Below, one piece after another: positions 21,004-29,462 of a stretch of 64,000 nt of DNA. The translations under genes were made by a program, and so were the position numbers. Position 1 is the stretch's first letter. The number at the start of each line of letters is the position of its first letter. Origin of the DNA: Hyphomicrobiales bacterium (lineage in GTDB: Bacteria; Pseudomonadota; Alphaproteobacteria; Rhizobiales; Beijerinckiaceae); NCBI GenBank assembly GCA_028868735.1, contig JAGWTW010000007.1, positions 1-64,000 of the forward strand, read 5' to 3'. The notes under the pieces were generated by a model. That model did not search any database. It worked only from the letters and a program-made list of their open reading frames with translations, and was not told the origin of the DNA.

Positions 21004-21966
21004 TTACGCGGCGATGCGCCTGCGCGCGGCCTCGTATTCCCGCGCGAGGCGATCGACGAGCTCCGCGGTCGTGACGACCGACTTCACCGCGCCAATCCCT
21101 TGGCCGGAGCCCCAGATGTCCTTCCACGCCTTGGCCTTGGTATTTCCGCCCGAACCGAAATTCATCTTCGAGGGGTCGGACTGCGGCAGATTCTCGGGAT
21201 CCAGGCCTGCATTCACGATCGACGGACGCAGATAATTGCCGTGCACGCCCGTGAACAGGTTCGTATAAACGATGTCTTCCGCGGCGTTCTCGACGATCGC
21301 ATTCTTGTAGGCTTCGCTCGCATTCGCCTCCTTGGTCGCGATGAAGGCAGAGCCGATGTATCCGAAATCCGCGCCGAGCGCTTGCGCGGCAAGTACTGCG
21401 CCGCCGCTCGCGATCGCGCCGGAAAGCGCGATCGGACCGTCGAACCATTCGCGCGTCTCCTGCACAAGCGCGAATGGCGACTGAACGCCAGCATGCCCGC
21501 CGGCGCCGGACGCCACGAGAATAAGCCCGTCGGCGCCCTTTTCGATCGCCTTGCGCGCGAATTTTTGATTGATGACGTCGTGCAGCACGATGCCGCCGTA
21601 AGAATGAATCGCCTTGTTCAGCTCTTCCTGGGCGCCGAGCGAGGTGATGACTACCGGAACCTTGTATTTGACGCACAGATCGATGTCGTGTTGCAGACGA
21701 TCATTTGACTTGTGCACGATTTGATTCACCGCGAACGGCGCTGAGGGACGTTCCGGATGCGCCTTGTCCCAAGCCGCGAGTTCGGAGGTAATTCGTTGCA
21801 GCCATTCCTCGAGCACGGGTCCCGGCCGGGCGTTGAGCGCGGGGAACGAGCCGATCACGCCGGCCTTGCATTGCTCGATCACAAGATCCGGGTTCGAAAT
21901 AATGAAGAGCGGCGAAGCGATGACGGGAATTCTAAGCTTTCCCTTGAGTGAGGCCGGCATGGACAT
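21004..21966 (-). CDS. nitronate monooxygenase (NMO/2-nitropropane dioxygenase family)
   Basis: This 320-residue FMN-dependent TIM-barrel enzyme belongs to a family that oxidises alkyl nitronates such as propionate 3-nitronate. Visible motifs are IPVIASPLFIISNP at the N terminus, ILVASGAGGHAG containing the catalytic His region, and the FMN-phosphate loop ALSGAIASGGAVLAAQALGADF. The ATG at 21966 follows AAAGGA. It lies 41 bp downstream of a TetR regulator on the same strand, which is probably co-transcribed and may control it. Many family members are not true nitronate enzymes, so the reaction is uncertain. Confidence 0.87.
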   Translation of the reverse strand: MSMPASLKGKLRIPVIASPLFIISNPDLVIEQCKAGVIGSFPALNARPGPVLEEWLQRITSELAAWDKAHPERPSAPFAVNQIVHKSNDRLQHDIDLCVKYKVPVVITSLGAQEELNKAIHSYGGIVLHDVINQKFARKAIEKGADGLILVASGAGGHAGVQSPFALVQETREWFDGPIALSGAIASGGAVLAAQALGADFGYIGSAFIATKEANASEAYKNAIVENAAEDIVYTNLFTGVHGNYLRPSIVNAGLDPENLPQSDPSKMNFGSGGNTKAKAWKDIWGSGQGIGAVKSVVTTAELVDRLAREYEAARRRIAA

Positions 21967-22007
21967 GACATTTCCTTTCGACTGCGTTTTCTTGGGATTT
22001 CAAGAAT

Positions 22008-22634
22008 TCAGGATGCGCGCGTCGTCTGCGCGCTCGCAGGCTCCCGCATCGCGCCGTGTGAAAGAGTGCGCGCCATCTGTTCGTGCAGTGCGCGCAATTC
22101 CGCTTCATCGATCTTGCCCGCCATGAACAGGGTCACGAGCCCATGCGTGCCTGCCCAGTAAATCAGACCGAGCGTTTTCGGATCGCCGTTCATCAGCCCG
22201 GCGGCGATCAAGTCTTCCAGGTAGCCGGTCATCGTTTTGCGCGCGCGCGCATTCGCACGCACGAGGTCGGGATAATCCGAATCTTCGGGTTGCGAGAGAT
22301 CGAAGATAAGCCGATAGGCGTCGGGCTCCTCGATCGCGAAGCGCAGATAGGCGTCCCCGACCGCGCGACCCCGCCGGGATGGGGTGCCCGGCGAGCGACG
22401 CGCTGTTTCAAGGCGTTCGGAGAACCTATCGAGGGCTGCGGCGCGAACCGCGGCGAAAATGTCATCCTTGTTTCGAAAGTAGCGATAGGGCGTCATCGCG
22501 CTGCAGTTCAATCGCTCGGCGATCTGGCGCATGCTTACGCCCTCGACGCCGCGTTCGGCGAACAGGCGCTCGGCGGCCTCGCAGAGCCGGCGCCTGAACC
22601 CTTCGATCTCATTGTCGGTCAACACAGGTCGCAT
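22008..22634 (-). CDS. TetR/AcrR family transcriptional regulator (WHG-type ligand domain)
   Basis: This 208-residue one-component regulator has the N-terminal TetR helix-turn-helix, AAERLFAERGVEGVSMRQIA followed by YRYFRNKDDIF. The all-helical C-terminal ligand domain contains YWAGTHGLVTLFMAGKI, which resembles the WHG-type TetR C-terminal domain. It precedes the nitronate monooxygenase gene on the same strand and is divergent from a thiolase gene across 250 bp that contains small palindromes. Regulators with this arrangement usually repress both flanking units and respond to an acyl-CoA or small hydrophobic ligand; that is inference here. Confidence 0.88.
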   Translation of the reverse strand: MRPVLTDNEIEGFRRRLCEAAERLFAERGVEGVSMRQIAERLNCSAMTPYRYFRNKDDIFAAVRAAALDRFSERLETARRSPGTPSRRGRAVGDAYLRFAIEEPDAYRLIFDLSQPEDSDYPDLVRANARARKTMTGYLEDLIAAGLMNGDPKTLGLIYWAGTHGLVTLFMAGKIDEAELRALHEQMARTLSHGAMREPASAQTTRAS

Positions 22635-22684
22635 TTCGCTTCGCGAAACGATTGGTTTGGAAGGCGAGAAGATGCCTTATTAAA

Positions 22685-22697
22685 TTTACGGTGTAAA
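22685..22697. promoter_or_regulatory. candidate operator palindrome between tetR and thiolase genes
   Basis: The sequence TTTACGGTGTAAA is a perfect inverted repeat with 5-bp arms and a 3-bp spacer. It sits in the most AT-rich stretch of the 250-bp divergent region (about 22676-22715), where promoters are expected. A second palindrome, TTTCGC-TTC-GCGAAA, at 22634-22648 overlaps the tetR start codon. Either could bind the adjacent TetR protein. No binding data are available; this rests on symmetry and position only. Confidence 0.35.
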
Positions 22698-22884
22698 GAA
22701 TTTTTCTAAACCGGCGTTGCAAGGGCGCTTGCGGGTGCGATAGTTTGAGTTCGCACGAGCGGCCGGCCGAGGCCGCAAGGCGTCCTCCATGGACGCGGGA
22801 GGCAATGCGAACCGGACCGGGCGTCATCCGCCTCGGCGCCGCCCGTCGACAGGTCTCCTTCTTTTGACCCGAGGAAATGCTGTC

Positions 22885-24063
22885 ATGAGAGAAGCCGTTA
22901 TTGTTTCGACCGCCCGCACGGGCCTCGCAAAATCCTGGAAGGGCGCGCTCAACGCCACCCATGGCGCGTCGATGGGCGGCCATGTCGTGAAGGCCGCGGC
23001 CGATCGCGCCAAGATCGAACTGGGCGAGATCGAGGACGTGATTATGGGCTGCGCTACTCCGGAAGGCGCGACGGGCCAGAACATCGCGCGCCAGATCGCG
23101 CTGCGCGCGGGCTGTCCGGTCACCGTGCCGGGCATGACGGTCAATCGGTTCTGTTCTTCCGGCTTGCAGACGATCGCGCTCGCAGCCCAGCGCGTGATCG
23201 CCGGCGAGAACGACATTCTCGTTGCTGGCGGCGTCGAGTCGATCTCGCTCGTACAAAACGAAGCGAACCGCACGCACGGCAAGGATCCGTGGCTCGTCAA
23301 GCACAAGCCCGAAATCTATTGGAGCATGCTGCAGACCGCCGAGCAGGTCGCCAAGCGCTACGGGATTTCGCGTCAGCGGCAGGACGAATATGGCGCGCGT
23401 TCGCAGCAGCGCGCCGAAGCCGCGCAGAAGGCCGGGAAGTTCAACGACGAAATTGTGCCCTTCACCACGATCATGAAGGTGAGCGACAAGAACACTGCGC
23501 AAATCGTCGACAAGGAAGTGACTCTTTCCACCGACGAAGGCATCCGTGCAGGCACAACTTACGACGGCATCAAGGACATCAAGCCGGCGATCGAAGGCGG
23601 CGTGATCTCGGCGGGCAACGCCTCGCAATTCTCGGACGGCGCTGCCGCCGTCGTCGTGATGAGCGCCGATCTGGCGAAGAAAAGAGGCCTCCAGCCGCTC
23701 GGCGCTTTCAGGGGCTTTGCGGTCGCAGGCTGCGAGCCGGACGAGATGGGCATCGGCCCCGTCTTTGCGATCCCGAAACTGCTGGAAAAGGCTGGCAAGA
23801 AGGTTTCCGACATCGACCTGTGGGAGCTCAATGAGGCCTTTGCGGTTCAGGTTCTCTACTGCCGCGACAAGCTGGGCATTCCGGACGACAAGCTGAACGT
23901 GAACGGCGGCGCCATTGCTGTCGGCCATCCCTATGGCGTGTCGGGCGCGCGGCTCACAGGACACGCGCTGATTGAAGGAAAGCGCCGCGGCGGAAAGCTC
24001 GCGGTCGTGACGATGTGCATCGGCGGCGGCCAGGGCGCTGCTGGTCTGTTCGAAATCTTCTGA
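22885..24063 (+). CDS. acetyl-CoA C-acyltransferase (thiolase)
   Basis: This 392-residue thiolase cleaves 3-ketoacyl-CoA with CoA, or runs in reverse, in beta-oxidation-type pathways. All catalytic elements are visible: the nucleophilic cysteine in [11 protein letters not shown] near residue 90, the [10 protein letters not shown] motif, the histidine in [12 protein letters not shown], and the second cysteine in TMCIGGGQG near the C terminus. I chose the ATG at 22885 because GAGGA lies about 9 nt upstream; the frame is open further, to 22789. It is divergent from tetR and ends in a strong terminator. No hydroxyacyl-CoA dehydrogenase or crotonase is directly adjacent. Confidence 0.93.
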   Translation: MREAVIVSTARTGLAKSWKGALNATHGASMGGHVVKAAADRAKIELGEIEDVIMGCATPEGATGQNIARQIALRAGCPVTVPGMTVNRFCSSGLQTIALAAQRVIAGENDILVAGGVESISLVQNEANRTHGKDPWLVKHKPEIYWSMLQTAEQVAKRYGISRQRQDEYGARSQQRAEAAQKAGKFNDEIVPFTTIMKVSDKNTAQIVDKEVTLSTDEGIRAGTTYDGIKDIKPAIEGGVISAGNASQFSDGAAAVVVMSADLAKKRGLQPLGAFRGFAVAGCEPDEMGIGPVFAIPKLLEKAGKKVSDIDLWELNEAFAVQVLYCRDKLGIPDDKLNVNGGAIAVGHPYGVSGARLTGHALIEGKRRGGKLAVVTMCIGGGQGAAGLFEIF

Positions 24064-24083
24064 TCGTAGCGTCGACCAACGAG

Positions 24084-24116
24084 AGCTGCGCGAAACATTT
24101 TCGCGCAGCTTTTTTT
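24084..24116 (+). terminator. Rho-independent terminator after the thiolase gene
   Basis: A perfect 12-bp inverted repeat, AGCTGCGCGAAA / TTTCGCGCAGCT, has a 3-nt loop (24084-24110) and is followed by a run of T to 24116. It lies 20 bp after the thiolase stop. On the other strand the 3' end of the FAD oxidoreductase gene overlaps the T run, so the hairpin separates two convergent genes. Confidence 0.93.
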
Positions 24117-25224
24117 ACACCTCCAGCATGTCGCAAACGAGATCCGCGATCGCAAGGCTTGCGGTCAGACCGGGGCTCTCGATCCCGAACAGATTGACAA
24201 GTCCGGCAATGCCGTGCGCCGCGGGTCCGTCGATCCGAAAATCAGCGGCGGCTTCGCCGGGGCCCGAAAGCTTCGGACGCACGCCGGCATAGGACGGCAG
24301 CAGCGCATCGTCTTTCAGCGCAGGCCAGTATCGGCGAATTTCCGCATAGAACGCGTCGGCGCGATGCGGATCGACTGTATAGTCGACCTGATCAATCCAT
24401 TCGACGTCAGGACCAAAACGAGCGCCGCCGCCCATATCGAGCGTGAGATGCACGCCGAGACCACCGTCTACCGGTACGGGATAGATCAGTCGATCGAAGG
24501 GCGAGCGCCCGCTTAGCGAGAAATAACAGCCTCTCGCAAAAAACTGGCGCGGCGCGCCGCTAGCCGGGAGCCCCTGGATTCGCCGAGCGAAGGCCGGCGC
24601 GCCGTGTCCGGCCGCGTTCACGACAATTTGCGCGTGCAGATCAAGACGCGCGCCGGATTCGTCGGCGGTTTCAATGACAATTCCATCCGATTGCGGCCGG
24701 GCCGCCTGCGCAGTTGTGCGAAATGCGACGAGCGCGCCCTTGTCCTCCGCATCTCCCTGCAGCGCCAACATATAGGCGTGACTGTCAATGATGCCGGTCG
24801 ACGGCGAATGGATGGCTTCGACGCACGCGAGCGCCGGCTCCAGGCCGCGCGCTTCGACGCCCGACAAGCGACGAAGGTCTGCGACGCCGCAGGCAGCTGC
24901 GCCTGCCTGGATAGCGGCGAGCTTCTCCTCCTGTCCGGGTTCGGTTGCGACGATCAATTTGCCGAGGCGTCTGTACGGCACGGCGCGCGCGTCGCAATAG
25001 GCGTACAGCCGGGCGCGGCCTTCGACGCAGAGCCGCGCCTTGAGACTTCCCGGCGGATAATAAATTCCAGCGTGGACGACCTCCGAATTGCGCGAACTCG
25101 TCTCGGTCCCGATCGCGCCCGCAGATTCGAGCACCAGAACCTCGCGCCCGGCGCGCGCCAGCGCCCTGGCGACGGCAAGGCCGACCACCCCGGCGCCAAT
25201 GACCACCGCGTCGAGCCGTTCCAT
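24115..25224 (-). CDS. FAD-dependent oxidoreductase, LhgO (L-2-hydroxyglutarate oxidase)-like
   Basis: This 369-residue member of the DAO/GlpO flavoprotein family starts with the dinucleotide-binding motif [43 protein letters not shown] follows as a near-family signature of LhgO/L2HGDH proteins. The [12 protein letters not shown] segment and the C-terminal [26 protein letters not shown] also fit that group. It would oxidise L-2-hydroxyglutarate or a related 2-hydroxyacid and pass electrons to quinone. The ATG at 25224 follows AGGAGAGAAA. It is a single gene with no obvious partner, and the substrate is tentative. Confidence 0.83.
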   Translation of the reverse strand: MERLDAVVIGAGVVGLAVARALARAGREVLVLESAGAIGTETSSRNSEVVHAGIYYPPGSLKARLCVEGRARLYAYCDARAVPYRRLGKLIVATEPGQEEKLAAIQAGAAACGVADLRRLSGVEARGLEPALACVEAIHSPSTGIIDSHAYMLALQGDAEDKGALVAFRTTAQAARPQSDGIVIETADESGARLDLHAQIVVNAAGHGAPAFARRIQGLPASGAPRQFFARGCYFSLSGRSPFDRLIYPVPVDGGLGVHLTLDMGGGARFGPDVEWIDQVDYTVDPHRADAFYAEIRRYWPALKDDALLPSYAGVRPKLSGPGEAAADFRIDGPAAHGIAGLVNLFGIESPGLTASLAIADLVCDMLEV

Positions 25225-25305
25225 TTTCTCTCCTGTCCCGCCTTCGCCAAATCTAGCCTACCGAGCCGGCAATGGCAGTCGAATCAGACTTTTGGTCGGA
25301 CGGCC

Positions 25306-25332
25306 TTGCGCGATGCGGCGACCTGCTATAAT
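25306..25332 (+). promoter_or_regulatory. promoter of tRNA-Ser
   Basis: A perfect -10 hexamer TATAAT at 25327-25332 is preceded by TTGCGC at 25306-25311 (15-bp spacing), a partial -35 match. The tRNA 5' end is at 25346, so initiation would be expected a few bases upstream of the mature end. This is the clearest housekeeping-type promoter in the window. Confidence 0.7.
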
Positions 25333-25345
25333 CGCCGGCCCCTGT

Positions 25346-25435
25346 GGAGGGGTGGCCGAGTGGTTGAAGGCGCACGCCTGGAAAGTGTGTATACGGGAAA
25401 CCGTATCGCGGGTTCGAATCCCGCTCCCTCCGCCA
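25346..25435 (+). tRNA. tRNA-Ser (anticodon GGA)
   Basis: This 90-nt class II tRNA reads serine codons UCC and UCU. The acceptor stem GGAGGGG pairs with TCCCTCC with one G-U. The D arm contains GCCGAGTGG-TTGAAGGC. The anticodon stem CACGC/GTGTG encloses the loop CTGGAAA with GGA at positions 34-36. The long variable arm TATACGGGAAACCGTAT is typical of tRNA-Ser. The T arm is GCGGGTTCGAATCCCGC, followed by discriminator G and an encoded CCA. Confidence 0.97.
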
Positions 25436-25648
25436 TACAGCCTCGTTCGATCGATTTCGCCAACGCGGGCGCGGCGCATTTCCCGCAACAGATTCAATAG
25501 TTCGCATCGGACCCAGCGCGGCGCGCATCCGATGGTCGAAGCGTCAGCGACTTGCCCGTGCATTGCATGTGATGGTAGCTGGTCGGTGGCCGTGCGCAAA
25601 ACAAGACGCGACGGGCCGCTGTAGCGAACCGGAGCACAAGGGTCTGCG

Positions 25649-25999
25649 ATGACAATCACACGTATCGGCGCCGGTCCGCGCATGAGTCAGGCTGTCGTCC
25701 ACGGCTCGACCGTCTATCTGGCGGGACAGGTCGCCAACAAGACCGCTGGTCAATCGGTGGAAGCGCAGACTCGCGAGGTCCTCGAGACGATAGACTCGCT
25801 GCTTGCGCAAGCCGGCTCCGACAAGACAAAGATTCTGTCCGCAACGATCTATCTGGTCGATATGGCGACCTTCCCCGAGATGAACAAAGTGTGGGACGGC
25901 TGGGTTCCGCAGGGCCACACGCCGGCGCGCGCTACCGTTGAGGCGCGCCTCGCGGCGCCGCCCTATAAGGTCGAAATCGCGGTCATCGCCGCGAAATAA
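25649..25999 (+). CDS. RidA family protein (enamine/imine deaminase)
   Basis: This 116-residue YjgF/YER057c/UK114-family protein belongs to a group of small trimeric enzymes that hydrolyse reactive enamine/imine intermediates released by PLP enzymes. The TVYLAGQVA strand, the ATIYLVDMA motif and the C-terminal arginine in [14 protein letters not shown], which binds the substrate carboxylate, are present. The protein lacks the typical N-terminal RidA residues, so it may belong to one of the Rid subfamilies (Rid1-7) rather than RidA itself. It follows tRNA-Ser by 213 bp with no visible features and ends 6 bp from the convergent moeB. Confidence 0.88.
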   Translation: MTITRIGAGPRMSQAVVHGSTVYLAGQVANKTAGQSVEAQTREVLETIDSLLAQAGSDKTKILSATIYLVDMATFPEMNKVWDGWVPQGHTPARATVEARLAAPPYKVEIAVIAAK

Positions 26000-26005
26000 T
26001 TCGGC

Positions 26006-26794
26006 TCATTCGCCGTCCGACGCAGGCATCCCGTTCAGAATGTTGTCCTCGTCCCAGGCGTAAGCGAATGTCTCGAAACGCATTGCCCGGGCATCGAACA
26101 ACAACAGGCGCCCGACAAGTCCTTCGCCGAAACCTAGGATCTCGCGAATCACTTCGAGCGCCATCATGCTGCCGACAATCCCGGTCAACGCGCCGAGCAC
26201 GCCGGCTTCCTCGCAGGTCGGAACCGTTCCGGCGGCTGGTGGCTCCGGAAAAAGGCAACGGTAGGTCGGATTAGGGGCGCCGTTACTGGATTTTTCGAAT
26301 GGCCTGAGCGTGGTCAGCGACGCGTCGAATGGACCGACGGCCGCAGTCACGAGCGGTCTGCGCTCATAGAAGCACGCGTCGGAAACGATATAACGCGTCG
26401 CGAAATTGTCAGACCCGTCCGCGACGATTTCATAGTCGCGGACAAGCGTCCGGACGTTGTCTACCGTCACGCGGACTCCATGGCGTTCAATTCGCACATG
26501 CGGGTTAAGTCGCGCGACCGCATCAGCGGCGCTGTCGACCTTCAGGCGTCCGATATCCGATTGCCCATGCAAGACCTGCCGCTGCAGATTGGAGAGCGAC
26601 ACGACATCGTCATCCACAACGCCGATGGCTCCGACCCCCGCAGCGGCGAGATACTGGACGAGCGGCGCGCCGAGACCGCCAGCGCCTATGACCAGCACGC
26701 GCGCATTCTTCAGCTTGAGCTGCCCAGGACCGCCGACGTCGCGCAGGACGATATGACGGGCGTATCGTTCGATCTCGTCGGGTTGAAGCGTCAT
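26006..26794 (-). CDS. moeB: molybdopterin-synthase adenylyltransferase MoeB-like (HesA/MoeB/ThiF)
   Basis: This 262-residue E1-like enzyme adenylates the C-terminal glycine of MoaD or a related sulfur carrier. It has the RYARHIVLRDVGGPGQ N terminus, the ATP-binding GAGGLGAPLVQYLAAAG, and DDDVVSLSNLQRQVLH. The structural zinc ligands of E. coli MoeB (two CxxC pairs) are not kept: only YRCLFPEPP remains of the first pair, and the C-terminal pair is missing. I believe many alphaproteobacterial MoeB proteins show the same loss. It could serve the molybdenum enzyme at 18154-20936 or another sulfur carrier. It lies 9 bp downstream of the DsbA-fold isomerase gene. Confidence 0.87.
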   Translation of the reverse strand: MTLQPDEIERYARHIVLRDVGGPGQLKLKNARVLVIGAGGLGAPLVQYLAAAGVGAIGVVDDDVVSLSNLQRQVLHGQSDIGRLKVDSAADAVARLNPHVRIERHGVRVTVDNVRTLVRDYEIVADGSDNFATRYIVSDACFYERRPLVTAAVGPFDASLTTLRPFEKSSNGAPNPTYRCLFPEPPAAGTVPTCEEAGVLGALTGIVGSMMALEVIREILGFGEGLVGRLLLFDARAMRFETFAYAWDEDNILNGMPASDGE

Positions 26795-26803
26795 CGTCCG
26801 GTC

Positions 26804-27397
26804 TTACGCGTGCGCGACCGCCCAATCCAGCGCCGCTTCGAGTCTGTCGTCGCCCCAGAACAATTCGCCGTCTCCGGTCACAAAGGACGGCGCGCCGAAT
26901 ATGCCGAGCTTTCGCGCAGCCGCCACGCTTTCCTTTAGCGCATCCTTCACCTCCGCAGAACCGGCGCGCGACAACGCCGCAGGCGGCAGGGCGCAGGCAT
27001 CGAGGATGCCGGCCACGCGATCCGGACCGTCGATCGACAGTCCCTCTACAAACTGCGCGCGGTAGACTTGCCGACTGAATCGCGCCCGTTCTTCCCCCTC
27101 CAGCGCAGTCGCCACGCGAGCGGCGAGGAGCGAGTTCTGCGGAAACGGATCGGGGCGGCGAAAGGCTAGGCCCCGCGCCAGGCAGATCCTTTCGAGATCT
27201 CGCCACATGTAGCGGCCTTTGGCGGGATAAAGATTGAATGGCGACGTCGTCCAGCCCTGATCGCCGAAAATCGGGCCGAGCAGAAAAGGTCGCCACCTAA
27301 CCGCGACGTTGCGGGCGGCCGCGCATTCCTCGATACGCATTGCCGCCGGATAGGAATATGTGCTGGCAAACTCGTACCAGAAGTCGATGGCGGCCAT
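26804..27397 (-). CDS. 2-hydroxychromene-2-carboxylate isomerase / DsbA-fold (GST kappa-like) protein
   Basis: This 197-residue thioredoxin-fold protein belongs to the DsbA/HCCA isomerase/GST-kappa group. It begins IDFWYEFASTYSYPAA, where family enzymes carry a serine that binds glutathione, and ends with GIFGAPSFVTGDGELFWGDDRLEAAL, the canonical cis-proline segment. HCCA isomerases use glutathione in naphthalene degradation, but most genomic members have unknown substrates. I chose the ATG at 27397 because TTTGGAG lies 6 nt upstream; an in-frame TTG at 27409 overlaps that site and is unlikely. It precedes moeB by 9 bp on the same strand. Confidence 0.87.
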   Translation of the reverse strand: MAAIDFWYEFASTYSYPAAMRIEECAAARNVAVRWRPFLLGPIFGDQGWTTSPFNLYPAKGRYMWRDLERICLARGLAFRRPDPFPQNSLLAARVATALEGEERARFSRQVYRAQFVEGLSIDGPDRVAGILDACALPPAALSRAGSAEVKDALKESVAAARKLGIFGAPSFVTGDGELFWGDDRLEAALDWAVAHA

Positions 27398-27569
27398 CTT
27401 AATCTCCAAACGGCGCCAATCGTAGCCACAGCAACGGTCGGCACAAAGGCGCGCCGGGGGAAGACGGGCGAATTGAGTTCCATTTGCCGGCGCGTTCGGC
27501 TAAAAGCCTGCCGCAATGCAACATCGCGCGGCGCCGTTCCGCGCTGAGCCCCAGATTTCAGGCCCGATC

Positions 27570-29393
27570 ATGAAACTCCGCAACATCGCGATCATCGCGC
27601 ACGTCGACCATGGCAAAACAACGCTGGTCGACCGACTTCTCCAGCAATCCGGAGCCTTTCGCGAAAATCAAAGGGTCGCGGAACGCGTGATGGATTCCAA
27701 CGATCTCGAAAAGGAACGGGGAATCACAATCCTTGCCAAGGCGACCTCGGTCGTCTGGAAGGATACCCGCGTCAACATCGTCGACACGCCCGGCCATGCG
27801 GATTTCGGCGGCGAGGTCGAGCGTATCCTCTCGATGGTCGATGGCGCCATCGTTCTCGTCGACGCTGCAGAAGGTCCGATGCCACAGACGAAATTCGTCG
27901 TCGGCAAGGCGCTCAAGATTGGCCTGAAGCCGATCGTCTGCATCAACAAGGTGGACAAGCCGGACGCGCGCGCCAACGAAGTGATCAATGAAGTGTTCGA
28001 CCTGTTCGCCGCACTCGACGCGACCGACGACCAGCTCGATTTTCCCATCATTTACGGGTCAGCGAAGCAAGGCTGGATGGCGGACAGTCCGGATGGGCCG
28101 CAGGATCAGGGCATGGCGCCGCTTTTCGATCTCGTCGTGAAGCATGTGCACGAGCCTGTGGTCGAGGAGGGCGGCTTCCGCATGCTCGGCACCTTGCTCG
28201 AAGCAAATCCCTATCTCGGCCGCATCATTACCGGCCGTGTCTTTGCAGGCTCCGTCAAGCCAAACCAGCCGGTGAAGGTGCTCGACCGCAAAGGCAATGT
28301 CGTAGAACAGGGCCGCGTCTCTAAAATTCTCGCGTTCCGTGGGATCGAGCGTCAGCCGATCGACGAAGCCGAGGCGGGCGACATCGTCGCAATCGCCGGC
28401 CTGGAAAAATTCAACGTCGCCGATACGCTTTGCGCGCTGGAAGTGGCCGAGCCGCTGCAAGCGCAGCCGATCGACCCGCCGACCTTGTCGATGACGTTCG
28501 GCGTGAACGATTCACCGCTCGCCGGCACGGAAGGCGACAAGGTCACCAGCCGGGTCATTCGAGACCGTTTGTTCAAGGAGGCCGAGGGCAATGTCGCGCT
28601 GCGCGTCGAGTCGGCGCCTAACTCGGATTCTTACGTCGTATCAGGGCGCGGCGAATTGCAGCTGGCAATCCTGATCGAAACGATGCGTCGCGAAGGATTT
28701 GAATTGTCCATCTCGCGCCCGAAAGTCGTCTTCCAACGTGGCGAAGCCGGCGAAATGCTCGAGCCAATCGAAGAGGTCGTCATCGACGTCGACGAGGAAC
28801 ATTCGGGCGTCGTCGTCCAGAAGATGGCGGAACGCAAGGGCGAGATGGTCGAGATGCGCCCGTCGGGCGGCAACCGGCTCCGGCTCGTATTTTACGCGCC
28901 AACGCGCGGGCTTATCGGATATCAGGGCGAACTGCTCACCGATACGCGCGGCACGGCGATCATGAATCGGCTGTTCCACGAATATGCGCAGTACAAGGGC
29001 GACATTCAGGGCCGACGCAACGGCGTCTTGATCTCGAACGATCAAGGCGAAGCGGTCGCCTACGCGATGTGGAAGCTGGAGGACCGCGGGCCGATGATGA
29101 TCGAGCCGGGTTGGAAAGTCTATCGCGGCATGATCGTCGGCGAACACACGCGCGACAACGACCTCGAGATCAACGTGCTCAAGGGCAAGCAACTCACCAA
29201 CATCCGTACGCAGAGCAAGGATGAGGCCGTGCGCCTGACGCCGCCGATCAGAATGACGCTGGAGAAGGCGCTCGCCTACATCGAGGACGACGAGCGCGTC
29301 GAGGTGACCCCGAAGTCGATTCGGCTTCGTAAGGTCCATCTCGATCCCAACGATCGCAAGCGCGCCGAGCGCGCGAAGGAAGCCGTCGCGTAA
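27570..29393 (+). CDS. typA: translational GTPase TypA/BipA
   Basis: BipA is an EF-G-like ribosome-binding GTPase needed for ribosome assembly and growth under cold or stress. The 607-residue protein has G1 AHVDHGKTTLVDRLL near residue 10, switch residues RGITILAK, G3 DTPGHADFGGEVERIL, and G4 NKVDKPDAR. The later BipA-specific domains include GRGELQLAILIETMRREGFE and the C-terminal ERVEVTPKSIRLRK. The ATG at 27570 gives the standard family length; the upstream extension to 27516 has no support. It is a single gene, 69 bp upstream of the regB kinase gene. Confidence 0.96.
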   Translation: MKLRNIAIIAHVDHGKTTLVDRLLQQSGAFRENQRVAERVMDSNDLEKERGITILAKATSVVWKDTRVNIVDTPGHADFGGEVERILSMVDGAIVLVDAAEGPMPQTKFVVGKALKIGLKPIVCINKVDKPDARANEVINEVFDLFAALDATDDQLDFPIIYGSAKQGWMADSPDGPQDQGMAPLFDLVVKHVHEPVVEEGGFRMLGTLLEANPYLGRIITGRVFAGSVKPNQPVKVLDRKGNVVEQGRVSKILAFRGIERQPIDEAEAGDIVAIAGLEKFNVADTLCALEVAEPLQAQPIDPPTLSMTFGVNDSPLAGTEGDKVTSRVIRDRLFKEAEGNVALRVESAPNSDSYVVSGRGELQLAILIETMRREGFELSISRPKVVFQRGEAGEMLEPIEEVVIDVDEEHSGVVVQKMAERKGEMVEMRPSGGNRLRLVFYAPTRGLIGYQGELLTDTRGTAIMNRLFHEYAQYKGDIQGRRNGVLISNDQGEAVAYAMWKLEDRGPMMIEPGWKVYRGMIVGEHTRDNDLEINVLKGKQLTNIRTQSKDEAVRLTPPIRMTLEKALAYIEDDERVEVTPKSIRLRKVHLDPNDRKRAERAKEAVA

Positions 29394-29462
29394 GGAATAG
29401 ACGTCGAGGGCTGCGACAGCGCGCCAATTGTCATCCCGCCGCGTAGGCCTCATTGTCGCGGG

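Noticed and set aside
25088-25624. 178-codon open frame running through tRNA-Ser
   Set aside because: It overlaps a certain tRNA gene and the 5' part of a minus-strand gene, and has no protein family.
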